A stretch of DNA of 14,250 nt from an uncultured Ruminococcus sp. GTDB lineage: Bacteria; Bacillota; Clostridia; Oscillospirales; Acutalibacteraceae. Where the stretch lies: positions 1-14,250 of the forward strand of contig CAMKNF010000033.1 of the NCBI GenBank assembly GCA_946414115.1, read 5' to 3'. Below are positions 8,473 to 14,250 of this stretch, one piece after another; position 1 is the first letter of the stretch, and each line of letters begins with the position of its first letter. The notes below the pieces were generated by a model. That model had not been told where the DNA came from. It worked only from the letters and a program-made list of their open reading frames with translations, and did no database searches. A program made the translations under genes and the position numbers.

Positions 8473-8502
8473 ATTATATTATTTCCCACCATTGATTTTC
8501 AC
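8473..8502 (-). promoter_or_regulatory. Possible internal sigma-A-type promoter for fmt and downstream genes
   Basis: On the minus strand a perfect TATAAT (8473-8478) lies 18 bases downstream of GTGAAA (8497-8502), which matches four of six bases of the -35 consensus. The -35 box overlaps the edge of the hairpin repeat at 8499-8530. It would let fmt and following genes be transcribed apart from def. The -35 is weak and such matches occur by chance in AT-rich DNA. Confidence 0.3.
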
Positions 8503-8530
8503 TGCGGACACGGCACGCCGTGTCCCTACG
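8499..8530. repeat. GC-rich palindromic intergenic repeat, copy 1
   Basis: A 32-base element in the def-fmt gap, eight bases past the def stop. It matches the copy at 11842-11873 at 31 of 32 positions. Its core (8506-8525) is a perfect hairpin, GGACACGGC and GCCGTGTCC around AC. There is no T-run on either side, so it is not a normal intrinsic terminator. It looks like one copy of a dispersed REP-like or small non-autonomous element. Confidence 0.8.
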
Positions 8531-8537
8531 AATGAAA

Positions 8538-9014
8538 TCAGATGTTAAGTTTCTCAATTTCCTTGGGAGTCAGCATTCTGATTGCTTTTTCTTTGAAAAT
8601 GATGCCCTCAAGGTGGTCAAGCTCATGGCAAAAAGCCTTTGCGAGCAATTCTCTGCCCTCAATTGTAAACTCGTTGCCGTTTCTGTCCTGTGCCTTGACC
8701 TTGACGTAATTTGGGCGGCGTGTGTAACCCCATTCTCCGGGACAGGAAAGACAACCTTCAAGCGTTTCCTGTTCGCCGCTGTAGGCGATAATCTTGGGAT
8801 TTACAAGCTCAATAACACCCTCGCCGATGTCAATTACAACAACTCTGCGGAGTATTCCAACCTGCGGTGCGGCAAGTCCTGCACCCTGTGCAAGGTGGAG
8901 CGTTTCAATCATATCGTCAATTAAATCAGCAAGCTTGCCGTCAAACTTTTCTACTGTTCTGCATTTTTTTGTGAGGACGCTGTCGCCCTCTTTAACAATT
9001 TGTCTGATTGCCAT
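8538..9014 (-). CDS. def: Peptide deformylase
   Basis: Def removes the formyl group from the N-terminal methionine of new proteins. The 158-residue protein has the three family motifs: GAGLAAPQVG (44-53), EGCLS with metal ligand C88 (86-90) and HELDH with H130 and H134 and catalytic E131 (130-134). All active-site residues are present. The length and short C-terminus fit the compact type 1 form. The ATG at 9012-9014 has purine-rich AAGGAAAG upstream, and the gene follows priA after 18 bases. It acts after Fmt in the same N-terminal formylation cycle, which is encoded next in the array. Confidence 0.97.
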   Translation of the reverse strand: MAIRQIVKEGDSVLTKKCRTVEKFDGKLADLIDDMIETLHLAQGAGLAAPQVGILRRVVVIDIGEGVIELVNPKIIAYSGEQETLEGCLSCPGEWGYTRRPNYVKVKAQDRNGNEFTIEGRELLAKAFCHELDHLEGIIFKEKAIRMLTPKEIEKLNI

Positions 9015-9032
9015 TTGCTTTCCTTTCCTTTG

Positions 9033-11474
9033 TCAGCAGACGAGCGCATTCATATCAGCGTACGCTGTCACACTGCCAAATTCTTTATTTTTACCGAATT
9101 CGACAAGCAACGTTGAAAGCAGCTTTCGAAATTCCCGGTTGTTTTTGCATTTAATTATGAGTTTATATCTGAATTTATTGCTGACCTTTACGACAAGCGC
9201 AGGCGAAGGTCCTAAAATTCGCAGCGGAATATTGGGATAATCGCTTTTTGCAAGGCTGATAAACGAGCTTAAAAATGCGTTTGCCGCCTTTAAAGTAAGC
9301 GTCTGATTCTCTCCGACAAAGCCGATTAAACAAATATCAGCAAACGGAGGATAAAGCATAGCCTTTCGCACGTTGATTTCTGTATTGAAGAACGTATCGT
9401 AATCCTGCTTTGCCGCCATTGAAATTATGAGATTGTCGGGTGTATATGATTGAATGACAGCCATTCCCTTGCTGTTTCCCCTGCCGCTTCTGCCCACAAC
9501 CTGGGTAAGAAGTGAAAACGAACGTTCGTAGCTTCGGTAATCATCAGCGTAAAGCATATGGTCTGTGTTAAGCACTCCGACAAGCGTTACATTCGGGAAA
9601 TCAAGTCCCTTTGCTACCATCTGCGTACCCACAAGAATATCATATTCGCCGTTTGCAAAAGCGGTTATCATCTTTTCGTATGATGATTTTGATGAGGTTG
9701 CGTCGGTATCCATTCGCAAAATTCTTGCATTCGGAAAAATCTGCGAAATGTCGCTTTCTGCCTTTTGCGTACCTGTTCCGCCGAAACGCAGTCCTTTGCT
9801 GTGGCAGGTCGGACATTCGTCCGTACAGGGAATTGAGTAACCGCAATAGTGGCACATCATTCTGTTGTTTGCGCTGTGATAGGTCAGTGAGATTGAACAG
9901 TTCGGGCATGTTACCGGCTCACCGCAGACACGACAGGTGGCAAAGGTATTGTGCCCTCTGCGGTTGAGCAGAAGAATAGACTGCTTTCCGTGTTCAAGGT
10001 TATAGTTGAGGTTTTCAAGCAATACGTCGGAAAATCCCGTTGTGTTGCCGTTTTGCACCTCGATATTCATATCGGCAGTCACAACCTCGGGCAACACGGC
10101 ACTGCCGTAGCGGCTTGAAAGCGTATTGAGGGAATATCTGCCGTTTTTAGCATAGTAATAGGTTTCAACGCTCGGAGTTGCCGAGCTTAAAATCAGGAGC
10201 GCATTGTTCCGGGCACATCTGAATTTTGCAATTTCTCGGGCGTGGTAACGAGGAGAGCTTTCGGATTTATAGCTGTACTCCTGCTCCTCGTCCATAATTA
10301 TAAGTCCGAGGTTTTCAAATGGGGCAAAAACAGCACTTCGTGTTCCGATTACAATTTTTGCAAGTCCTTTTTTAACTCTCTTGTATTCGTCAAGCCTTTC
10401 TCCAAGCGACAATGCGCTGTGAAAAACGGCTATTTTATCGCCGAAACGCTGCGAAAACTGCAAAACAAACTGCGGTGTAAGGGAGATTTCGGGTACCATT
10501 ACAATTATTCCCCTGCCGTCGTTTATTACTCGTTCAATCAGTTTGATAAACACGCTTGTTTTGCCCGAGCCTGTAACACCGTAGAGCAGGCTTGTGTGCG
10601 GCTTTGAGTCCTTGTATTCGCTGTAAAGCGAGTCGCAGGCTTTTTGCTGTTCGTCAGAGAGGACAATTTCGGAAATCTCGGAATCTGCACTGCGCTTTTC
10701 AATTCGGAAAACCTCTTCATCGTAATAATGAATCAAACCTTTTTTACAAAGTGAGTCAATTACAGATGAAGAAACTCCGGTGAAGTACATAACCTCTTTA
10801 ACCGAAACGCCGCCTGTTATATCAATCAGCTCATAGACGTTTTTTTGCTTTTCTGTAAGCTTGATTTTAGAAATATCAACATTTGGATTTACTGCCGCCA
10901 TTTTTGCAGATGCATCGGAAACCCTGCGGAACGCTTCGTCAGATTTATACAGCGCTCCCTTTTCAACAAGCAAATCAAGCACTTGTGAATCCGAATAGCC
11001 GAAAGCGTCGAGGATTGTATCGGATTTTACGGGCTTGCGCTTTGAATAAAGATAATCGTAAATCCGCTGTTCCTCAAAGCTTAATTCGGGCATATTTTCA
11101 ACAGGCAAATCGTTTGCACCGTAAACGGTGGTTACCTTGTAGTTGATTCCTGCCGGGAGCATTGTTTTTACCGCATCGTAAAGAGTGCAGAAATAATGCT
11201 CCTTCATAAACTCGGCTGTCTTAATCATTTCTTCCGACAGCACAGGCTCGTCATCAAGCACGCTGATAACGGATTTAAGTCCGTCGGTGTGTGAATAGCT
11301 GACCTCAAAAACAACGCCCTGTCGTTTTTTGTTGCCCCTGCCAAACGGCACAAGCACACGAGTTCCGACCTTACAGCGGTTTAAAAGCCTTTGCGGAACA
11401 AGATAGTCAAACGGCTTATCAAAGGAATAAGCCGTATTTTCAACTGCAATCCTTGCGACTAAATCAGAGCTCAT
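9033..11474 (-). CDS. priA: Primosomal replication restart helicase PriA
   Basis: PriA recognises stalled replication forks and starts reloading of the replicative helicase. The protein has 813 residues. An N-terminal DNA-binding domain (about 1-105) and a winged-helix region (about 110-260) precede the superfamily 2 helicase core. Walker A is GVTGSGKT (299-306), Walker B is DEEQ (395-398), SATPS (431-435) is motif III, and QVVGRSGRG (658-666) is motif VI. A zinc-binding insertion has paired cysteines in CRVC (514-517), CPNC (523-526), CHYC (541-544) and CPTC (554-557). The fourth Walker B residue is Gln where most PriA proteins have His. The ATG at 11472-11474 overlaps the end of rpoZ by 11 bases without a strong ribosome binding site, so coupling to rpoZ is likely. 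In B. subtilis coaBC lies between rpoZ and priA; here it is absent. Confidence 0.96.
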   Translation of the reverse strand: MSSDLVARIAVENTAYSFDKPFDYLVPQRLLNRCKVGTRVLVPFGRGNKKRQGVVFEVSYSHTDGLKSVISVLDDEPVLSEEMIKTAEFMKEHYFCTLYDAVKTMLPAGINYKVTTVYGANDLPVENMPELSFEEQRIYDYLYSKRKPVKSDTILDAFGYSDSQVLDLLVEKGALYKSDEAFRRVSDASAKMAAVNPNVDISKIKLTEKQKNVYELIDITGGVSVKEVMYFTGVSSSVIDSLCKKGLIHYYDEEVFRIEKRSADSEISEIVLSDEQQKACDSLYSEYKDSKPHTSLLYGVTGSGKTSVFIKLIERVINDGRGIIVMVPEISLTPQFVLQFSQRFGDKIAVFHSALSLGERLDEYKRVKKGLAKIVIGTRSAVFAPFENLGLIIMDEEQEYSYKSESSPRYHAREIAKFRCARNNALLILSSATPSVETYYYAKNGRYSLNTLSSRYGSAVLPEVVTADMNIEVQNGNTTGFSDVLLENLNYNLEHGKQSILLLNRRGHNTFATCRVCGEPVTCPNCSISLTYHSANNRMMCHYCGYSIPCTDECPTCHSKGLRFGGTGTQKAESDISQIFPNARILRMDTDATSSKSSYEKMITAFANGEYDILVGTQMVAKGLDFPNVTLVGVLNTDHMLYADDYRSYERSFSLLTQVVGRSGRGNSKGMAVIQSYTPDNLIISMAAKQDYDTFFNTEINVRKAMLYPPFADICLIGFVGENQTLTLKAANAFLSSFISLAKSDYPNIPLRILGPSPALVVKVSNKFRYKLIIKCKNNREFRKLLSTLLVEFGKNKEFGSVTAYADMNALVC

Positions 11475-11670
11475 CTTCGTCAGGCTCTAAAAGGTTAATT
11501 TCGTGATTTTTGATTTCGTCAATTGCGAGAAGAACAGGCTTTTCTTCAGTAACGGTTTTTTCGTCTTCAAACTGCTGTGTAATCTGTCTTGCTCTCTTTG
11601 ATACACCTACTACAAGAGCGTATTTGCTCTGCTTTCCCTCAAATAATTCATCAACATTTACTCTGTGCAT
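11464..11670 (-). CDS. rpoZ: RNA polymerase omega subunit
   Basis: Omega binds the beta-prime subunit and helps assemble and stabilise RNA polymerase. The protein has 68 residues, typical of Firmicutes. It carries the family signature KYALVVGVSKRARQI (about 16-30) after a short N-terminal segment with VDELFEGKQS, then a region with KPVLLAIDEI and an acidic end. The ATG at 11668-11670 has AAGGAG seven bases upstream. It follows gmk, as in many bacteria, but across a 226-base gap with hairpin repeats. Its last 11 bases overlap the start of priA. Confidence 0.94.
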   Translation of the reverse strand: MHRVNVDELFEGKQSKYALVVGVSKRARQITQQFEDEKTVTEEKPVLLAIDEIKNHEINLLEPDEDEL

Positions 11671-11764
11671 AATAATTCTCCTTCGTATCTTCTTAAAATA
11701 TTTTCTCTGCCGTGAAAATTAACACGGATATTTAACATAATATTGCTTTGTAATTTTTATGTTC

Positions 11765-11786
11765 GGGACGTCTGGGAAGCCGTCCC
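11765..11786. repeat. GC-rich imperfect hairpin in the gmk-rpoZ gap
   Basis: GGGACG (11765-11770) pairs with CGTCCC (11781-11786), and an inner CT/AG pair continues the stem past one mismatch. It resembles the 32-base repeat in having a GGGAC/GTCCC-type stem next to a CTGCGG flank, but it is not the same sequence. No T-run follows on either strand. A second small stem, GGAAAA and TTTTCC around GTTGG, lies directly beside it at 11790-11806. Confidence 0.55.
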
Positions 11787-11841
11787 TGCGGAAAAGTTGG
11801 TTTTCCCATGTAGCTATGATTTATTCATTAAAGTCTGATAA

Positions 11842-11873
11842 TCACTGCGGACACGGCACGCCGTGTCACTACG
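11842..11873. repeat. GC-rich palindromic intergenic repeat, copy 2
   Basis: Second copy of the 32-base element at 8499-8530, in the same orientation, differing only at 11868 (A instead of C). The difference removes the outermost base pair, leaving eight base pairs with two loop bases at 11850-11867. It lies 23 bases past the gmk stop. As with copy 1, there is no T-run. Confidence 0.8.
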
Positions 11874-11879
11874 TCATAG

Positions 11880-11898
11880 AATAAACATATAGTTTATT
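11880..11898. repeat. AT-rich inverted repeat at the gmk stop codon
   Basis: AATAAAC (11880-11886) and GTTTATT (11892-11898) form a perfect seven-base inverted repeat around ATATA, overlapping the gmk stop. The stem is nearly all A-T and would be weak, so a terminator role is doubtful. Confidence 0.35.
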
Positions 11899-12475
11899 AT
11901 GTTGTATCGGACTTTTCTTTTTTGAGAATATCAAGAATTTCGTCTACTGCGTCTTCAAGCCTGTCGTTTACTACAACGTACTTGTATTTTTCACTGCATT
12001 CGATTTCTCTTTTCGCCTCGCCAAGTCTTTTAAGGATTGTTTCTTCGTCCTCTGTGCCTCTGCGTCTTAACCTTTTTTCAAGGGTGTCAATTGACGGAGG
12101 AAGTACAAAGATGCTCAGAACATCGGGGTACTTCTCCATAATCTGGAGTCCTCCGCAAACCTCGATTTCGAGAAAGACGTCATAGCCCTGATTGAGCAGA
12201 TCCTCAACCTGCTGTTTCGGCGTGCCGTAGTAGTTTCCGCAGTATTCTGCGTACTCAAGGTAGCCGTCTTTTTGAATAAGACTTTCAAACTGCTCTTTTG
12301 TGACAAAGTTATAGTGAACTCCGTCAATCTCGCCTTCTCTGGGAGGACGTGTTGTGTTGGAAACGGAAAGTCTGATGTTTTTATCACGCTTTAAAAGCTC
12401 CTGCATTATCGTTCCTTTGCCCACGCCCGAAGAGCCTGTGTACAAAACGAGCATTCCCCTTTTTTTACTGTTCAT
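11897..12475 (-). CDS. gmk: Guanylate kinase
   Basis: Gmk converts GMP to GDP with ATP, supplying GTP and (p)ppGpp precursors. From the chosen start it has 192 residues. The P-loop is GSSGVGKGT (14-22), the GMP-binding segment is SNTTRPPREGEIDGVHY (about 39-55), and the lid region contains RLRRRGTEDEE (135-145). The ATG at 12473-12475 is chosen because the protein then begins MNSKKRGMLV, directly before the P-loop strand as in the family. A longer frame reaching 12541 would add 22 residues inside remA. The start overlaps the end of remA by 11 bases, a typical coupled arrangement. Odd points: Ser replaces the usual Pro before SGVGKG, and EVCGGLQI stands where EVQGALQV is usual. Confidence 0.94.
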   Translation of the reverse strand: MNSKKRGMLVLYTGSSGVGKGTIMQELLKRDKNIRLSVSNTTRPPREGEIDGVHYNFVTKEQFESLIQKDGYLEYAEYCGNYYGTPKQQVEDLLNQGYDVFLEIEVCGGLQIMEKYPDVLSIFVLPPSIDTLEKRLRRRGTEDEETILKRLGEAKREIECSEKYKYVVVNDRLEDAVDEILDILKKEKSDTT

Positions 12476-12722
12476 CCTTTTGTTCCTCACTTTCCTCGGT
12501 TCTGTTCTGAATTGCCTCGCAGGAAATTGCGGAAAGAACAACGTGGTTATTGTCGGTAATCAGAACAGACTTGCATTTTCTTCCGCAGGTTGCGTCAATC
12601 AACATTCCGTCAGCCTTTGCCTCCTGAACAATACGCTTGACCGGTGCGGAAACGGGTGCGACTACTGCAACAAGCTTATCGGAGCTTACAAGATTACCGA
12701 AACCGATATTGATAAGTTTCAT
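12465..12722 (-). CDS. remA: RemA-like protein (DUF370, extracellular matrix regulator family)
   Basis: The 85-residue protein matches the RemA/YlzA family over MKLINIGFGNLVSSDKLVAV and on through SAPVKRIVQEAKADG, LIDATCGRK and SVLITDNNHVVLSAI. In B. subtilis RemA is a DNA-binding activator of biofilm matrix and osmoprotection genes. Its role in Clostridia is less clear, so function here is inferred from the family. The last 15 or so residues form an acidic, Gln-rich tail with no conserved motif. The ATG at 12720-12722 has AAGGGG five bases upstream. The gene lies between yicC and gmk, the standard Firmicutes position, and overlaps gmk by 11 bases. Confidence 0.92.
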   Translation of the reverse strand: MKLINIGFGNLVSSDKLVAVVAPVSAPVKRIVQEAKADGMLIDATCGRKCKSVLITDNNHVVLSAISCEAIQNRTEESEEQKDEQ

Positions 12723-12748
12723 ATTTACCCCTTATTTCCTGAAAATTC

Positions 12749-13633
12749 TTACTCGATATTCTGAACCTGTTCACGGATTTTTTCAATCTCACTCTTGATG
12801 TCAACTACCTTATGAGCGAGAACAGCGTCCTGAACCTTTGAGCCGATTGTGTTTGCCTCACGGTTCATCTCCTGAATTATGAAGTCGATTTTTCTGCCGA
12901 CAGGCTCGTCGTATTCAAGGAATTTGTTAAGCTGTTCAAAGTGACTTCTTAATCTTACGGTTTCTTCCGCTACTGCTACCTTATCGGAGAATACGGCAAC
13001 CTCGGTTAATACTCTCTGCTCGTCAATTTCAACCTCATAATCTTCAAGTGTCTGCTTGATTCTCTCAAGCAAGCGCTCCTCGTATTCCGCAACGGTCTGT
13101 GGAGAACGCTCCTCAATTTCGCCTACGATTGAGAGAATTGTATTTGCTCTGCTTAAAATGTCGGTTTTCATCTTCTCGCCCTCGGCTTCACGCATTGCAA
13201 TGAATGAATCAAGAGCAGTTTTTGCAACCGAGAGAACGTCATTTGTTATCTGTTCCTCGTCCTCGGCAGGCTTATGAACTGTGAATACATCGGGAAAACG
13301 TGAAAGCGAAACAACGGTTACGTCATTTTCAACGCCGTAGGTATCGCTGATTTCTTTCATTGCGTTGATGTAACCCGATACAAGCTGATGATTTACAGTA
13401 ACCTCCGAGGGTGCTTCATCGTTTGCGCCGATGGTAACAAACATATCAATTTTTCCTCTTGACACCCTTGAATTAACATAGCTTTTCAGCTTATCGTCAA
13501 GAAATCCGTAACCCCTTGGAGTGCGGCAGGAAAATTCAAAGTAACGGTGATTTACGCTTTTGACTTCAACGGTGATTTCTCTGCCGTTGATTTCAGCCTC
13601 GCACCGTCCGAATCCGGTCATTGACTTAATCAT
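12749..13633 (-). CDS. yicC: YicC/YloC family endoribonuclease
   Basis: YicC/YloC proteins are reported endoribonucleases that take part in RNA decay. The 294-residue protein starts MIKSMTGFGRCEAEINGREI, the hallmark N-terminus, followed by EVKSVNHRYFEFSCRTPR. The C-terminal DUF1732 segment has GRKIDFIIQEMNREANTIGSK (about 246-266) and a helical end. A central part (about 170-240) rich in Glu, Arg and Leu is probably helical. The ATG at 13631-13633 has AAGGAAG seven bases upstream. It is the first gene of the long minus-strand array and is preceded by a strong promoter at 13684-13712. Confidence 0.94.
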   Translation of the reverse strand: MIKSMTGFGRCEAEINGREITVEVKSVNHRYFEFSCRTPRGYGFLDDKLKSYVNSRVSRGKIDMFVTIGANDEAPSEVTVNHQLVSGYINAMKEISDTYGVENDVTVVSLSRFPDVFTVHKPAEDEEQITNDVLSVAKTALDSFIAMREAEGEKMKTDILSRANTILSIVGEIEERSPQTVAEYEERLLERIKQTLEDYEVEIDEQRVLTEVAVFSDKVAVAEETVRLRSHFEQLNKFLEYDEPVGRKIDFIIQEMNREANTIGSKVQDAVLAHKVVDIKSEIEKIREQVQNIE

Positions 13634-13683
13634 TTTTCAACTTCCTTTCAAAACTTCGTTTATTTCTTTTCATATAATAAAGT

Positions 13684-13712
13684 ATTATACCACTATTATA
13701 ATGTTTTGACAA
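13684..13712 (-). promoter_or_regulatory. Sigma-A-type promoter for the yicC-headed gene array
   Basis: On the minus strand TTGTCA (13707-13712) and a perfect TATAAT (13684-13689) are separated by 17 bases, with TGG before the -10 giving an extended -10. Transcription should begin near 13677, about 45 bases before the yicC start. This is the best promoter match in the window. Confidence 0.8.
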
Positions 13713-13715
13713 TGG

Positions 13716-13739
13716 AGTTATTACAAAACTGTAATAACT
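13716..13739. promoter_or_regulatory. 24-base perfect dyad between divergent promoters (possible operator)
   Basis: Arms AGTTATTACA (13716-13725) and TGTAATAACT (13730-13739) are exact reverse complements around AAAC. The dyad lies between the -35 box of the yicC promoter (ending 13712) and that of the yebC promoter (starting 13747). This position suits a regulator acting on both. I do not recognise the binding family. Confidence 0.5.
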
Positions 13740-13746
13740 TTTTTTA

Positions 13747-13776
13747 TTTACAGAATATAAAGGCTTGTGATATACT
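13747..13776 (+). promoter_or_regulatory. Sigma-A-type promoter for yebC
   Basis: TTTACA (13747-13752) and TATACT (13771-13776) are 18 bases apart, and TGA directly before the -10 makes an extended -10 (TGATATACT). The expected transcript start near 13783 leaves a leader of about 33 bases before the ATG at 13816. Confidence 0.65.
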
Positions 13777-13815
13777 TATATGGATAGATTTACTTTATAT
13801 AAAGGAATGAATTTT

Positions 13816-14206
13816 ATGTCAGGACATAACAAATGGAGTACAATTAAACAGAAAAAGGGTAAAAACGATGCAGCAAGAGCAAAGGTTTTTACTAAAATCG
13901 GCAGAGAGCTTATTGTTGCAATCAAAGAAGGCGGCAGTGCTGACCCGAGTGTTAACTCAAAGCTTAAGGACTGTATTGCAAAGGCAAAGGCTGCAAACGT
14001 ACCGAACGACAATATTGAACGTATTATCAAGAAGGCAGCCAACGACAACGATTCCACAAACTACGAGGCTGTTACATATGAGGGCTACGGTCCCAGCGGC
14101 GTTGCTGTAATTGTTGAGGCACTCACAGACAACCGTAACAGAACAGCAGGCGAAGTAAGACATTACTTCGATAAATTCGGCGGCAATATGGGCACACAGG
14201 GCTGTG
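13816..14206 (+). CDS. yebC: YebC/PmpR family protein, truncated at contig end by adapter
   Basis: The frame starts MSGHNKWSTIKQKKG, the hallmark start of YebC/PmpR proteins, known as transcriptional regulators and in some lineages (TACO1-like) as translation factors that help ribosomes through proline stretches. The ATG at 13816 is chosen over an ATG at 13780 because of this N-terminus and an AAAGGA site nine bases upstream. Genuine sequence covers 130 residues up to GGNMGTQGC, roughly half of a family of about 240 residues. It stops at 14206 where adapter sequence begins. The frame stays open through the adapter to a stop at 14239-14241, adding the false tail EIGRASCRERV. It is transcribed away from yicC, with its own promoter. 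Confidence 0.9.
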
Positions 14207-14250
14207 AGATCGGAAGAGCGTCGTGTAGGGAAAGAGTGTAGATCTCGGTG
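14207..14250. other. Illumina TruSeq adapter sequence (contamination)
   Basis: From AGATCGGAAGAGC at 14207 to the window end, the 44 bases match the reverse complement of the TruSeq universal adapter as I know it. The switch falls inside a conserved part of yebC, and the encoded EIGRASCRERV is a familiar adapter-read-through peptide. The stretch is a library artefact at a contig end, not genome sequence. Confidence 0.97.

Noticed and set aside
8499..8530. Repeat copy 1 as a rho-independent terminator of def
   Set aside because: The stem is strong, but no run of T follows it on either strand, and the same hairpin recurs after gmk in the same form.
8794..9240. Plus-strand open frames opposite def, priA and other genes (also 77-304, 8520-8924, 12354-12764)
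   Set aside because: They lie antisense to genes with clear family motifs, lack ribosome binding sites and show no recognisable domains.
12476..12541. Extended N-terminus of guanylate kinase (22 extra residues)
   Set aside because: It is remA coding sequence read in another frame, has an Arg/Pro-rich composition, and the family starts just before the P-loop.
13716..13749. Dyad followed by a T-run as a plus-strand terminator
   Set aside because: No plus-strand gene lies upstream of it, the stem is mostly A-T, and it sits between two divergent promoters, so an operator-like role is more sensible.
14207..14241. C-terminal EIGRASCRERV as a real protein tail
   Set aside because: It is encoded by sequencing adapter.
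1..14250. CRISPR array, prophage, insertion sequence, tRNA or rRNA gene, TPP riboswitch before thiN
   Set aside because: No regularly spaced repeats, transposase or phage genes, or RNA gene patterns were seen. The 34-base gap before thiN is too short for a TPP riboswitch.
1..14250. A previously undescribed multi-gene system
   Set aside because: Every gene belongs to a known family in a familiar Firmicutes order; only the intergenic repeats, the dyad and small protein variations are unexplained.

Overview
This window is an ordinary chromosomal housekeeping region from a low-to-moderate GC Clostridia-type Firmicute. The gene order is close to the Bacillus subtilis yloC(yicC)-remA-gmk-rpoZ-priA-def-fmt-rsmB-rlmN-prpC-prkC-rsgA-thiN cluster, and a YugP-type zinc metallopeptidase sits between fmt and rsmB. 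The divergence of the proteins and the YugP position fit a gut Ruminococcaceae/Oscillospiraceae-like clostridium; this placement is an inference from gene order, not a database result. I found no mobile element, CRISPR array, phage gene or accessory defence system, and no convincing undescribed system.

Layout. Thirteen genes lie on the minus strand and read from right to left: yicC (13633-12749), remA (12722-12465), gmk (12475-11897), rpoZ (11670-11464), priA (11474-9033), def (9014-8538), fmt (8415-7489), a yugP-like gene (7486-6782), rsmB (6763-5429), rlmN (5427-4390), prpC (4388-3663), prkC (3644-1551), rsgA (1551-661), followed by thiN, which runs off the left edge (626 to before 1). That makes fourteen minus-strand genes counting thiN. 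Most junctions are overlaps or gaps under 35 bases, so the array looks like one long transcript or a few. It is headed by a strong sigma-A-type promoter at 13684-13712. Only two internal gaps exceed 100 bases: 122 bases between def and fmt, and 226 bases between gmk and rpoZ. Both carry the same GC-rich 32-base hairpin repeat. On the plus strand, yebC (from 13816) has its own divergent promoter, and a 24-base perfect dyad lies between the two promoters.

Functions. The genes cover nucleotide supply (gmk), RNA polymerase (rpoZ), replication restart (priA), formyl-Met initiation and deformylation (fmt, def), rRNA methylation (rsmB, rlmN), ribosome assembly (rsgA), the PASTA-domain Ser/Thr kinase and its phosphatase (prkC, prpC), and thiamine cofactor synthesis (thiN). 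RsgA is a known PrkC substrate in Firmicutes, so its position directly after prkC fits that pathway.

Main caveat. The last 44 bases (14207-14250) match the Illumina TruSeq adapter and are not genomic. The yebC reading frame is therefore truncated at residue 130 and continues into an adapter-encoded tail. No stretch over 300 bases lacks a gene.
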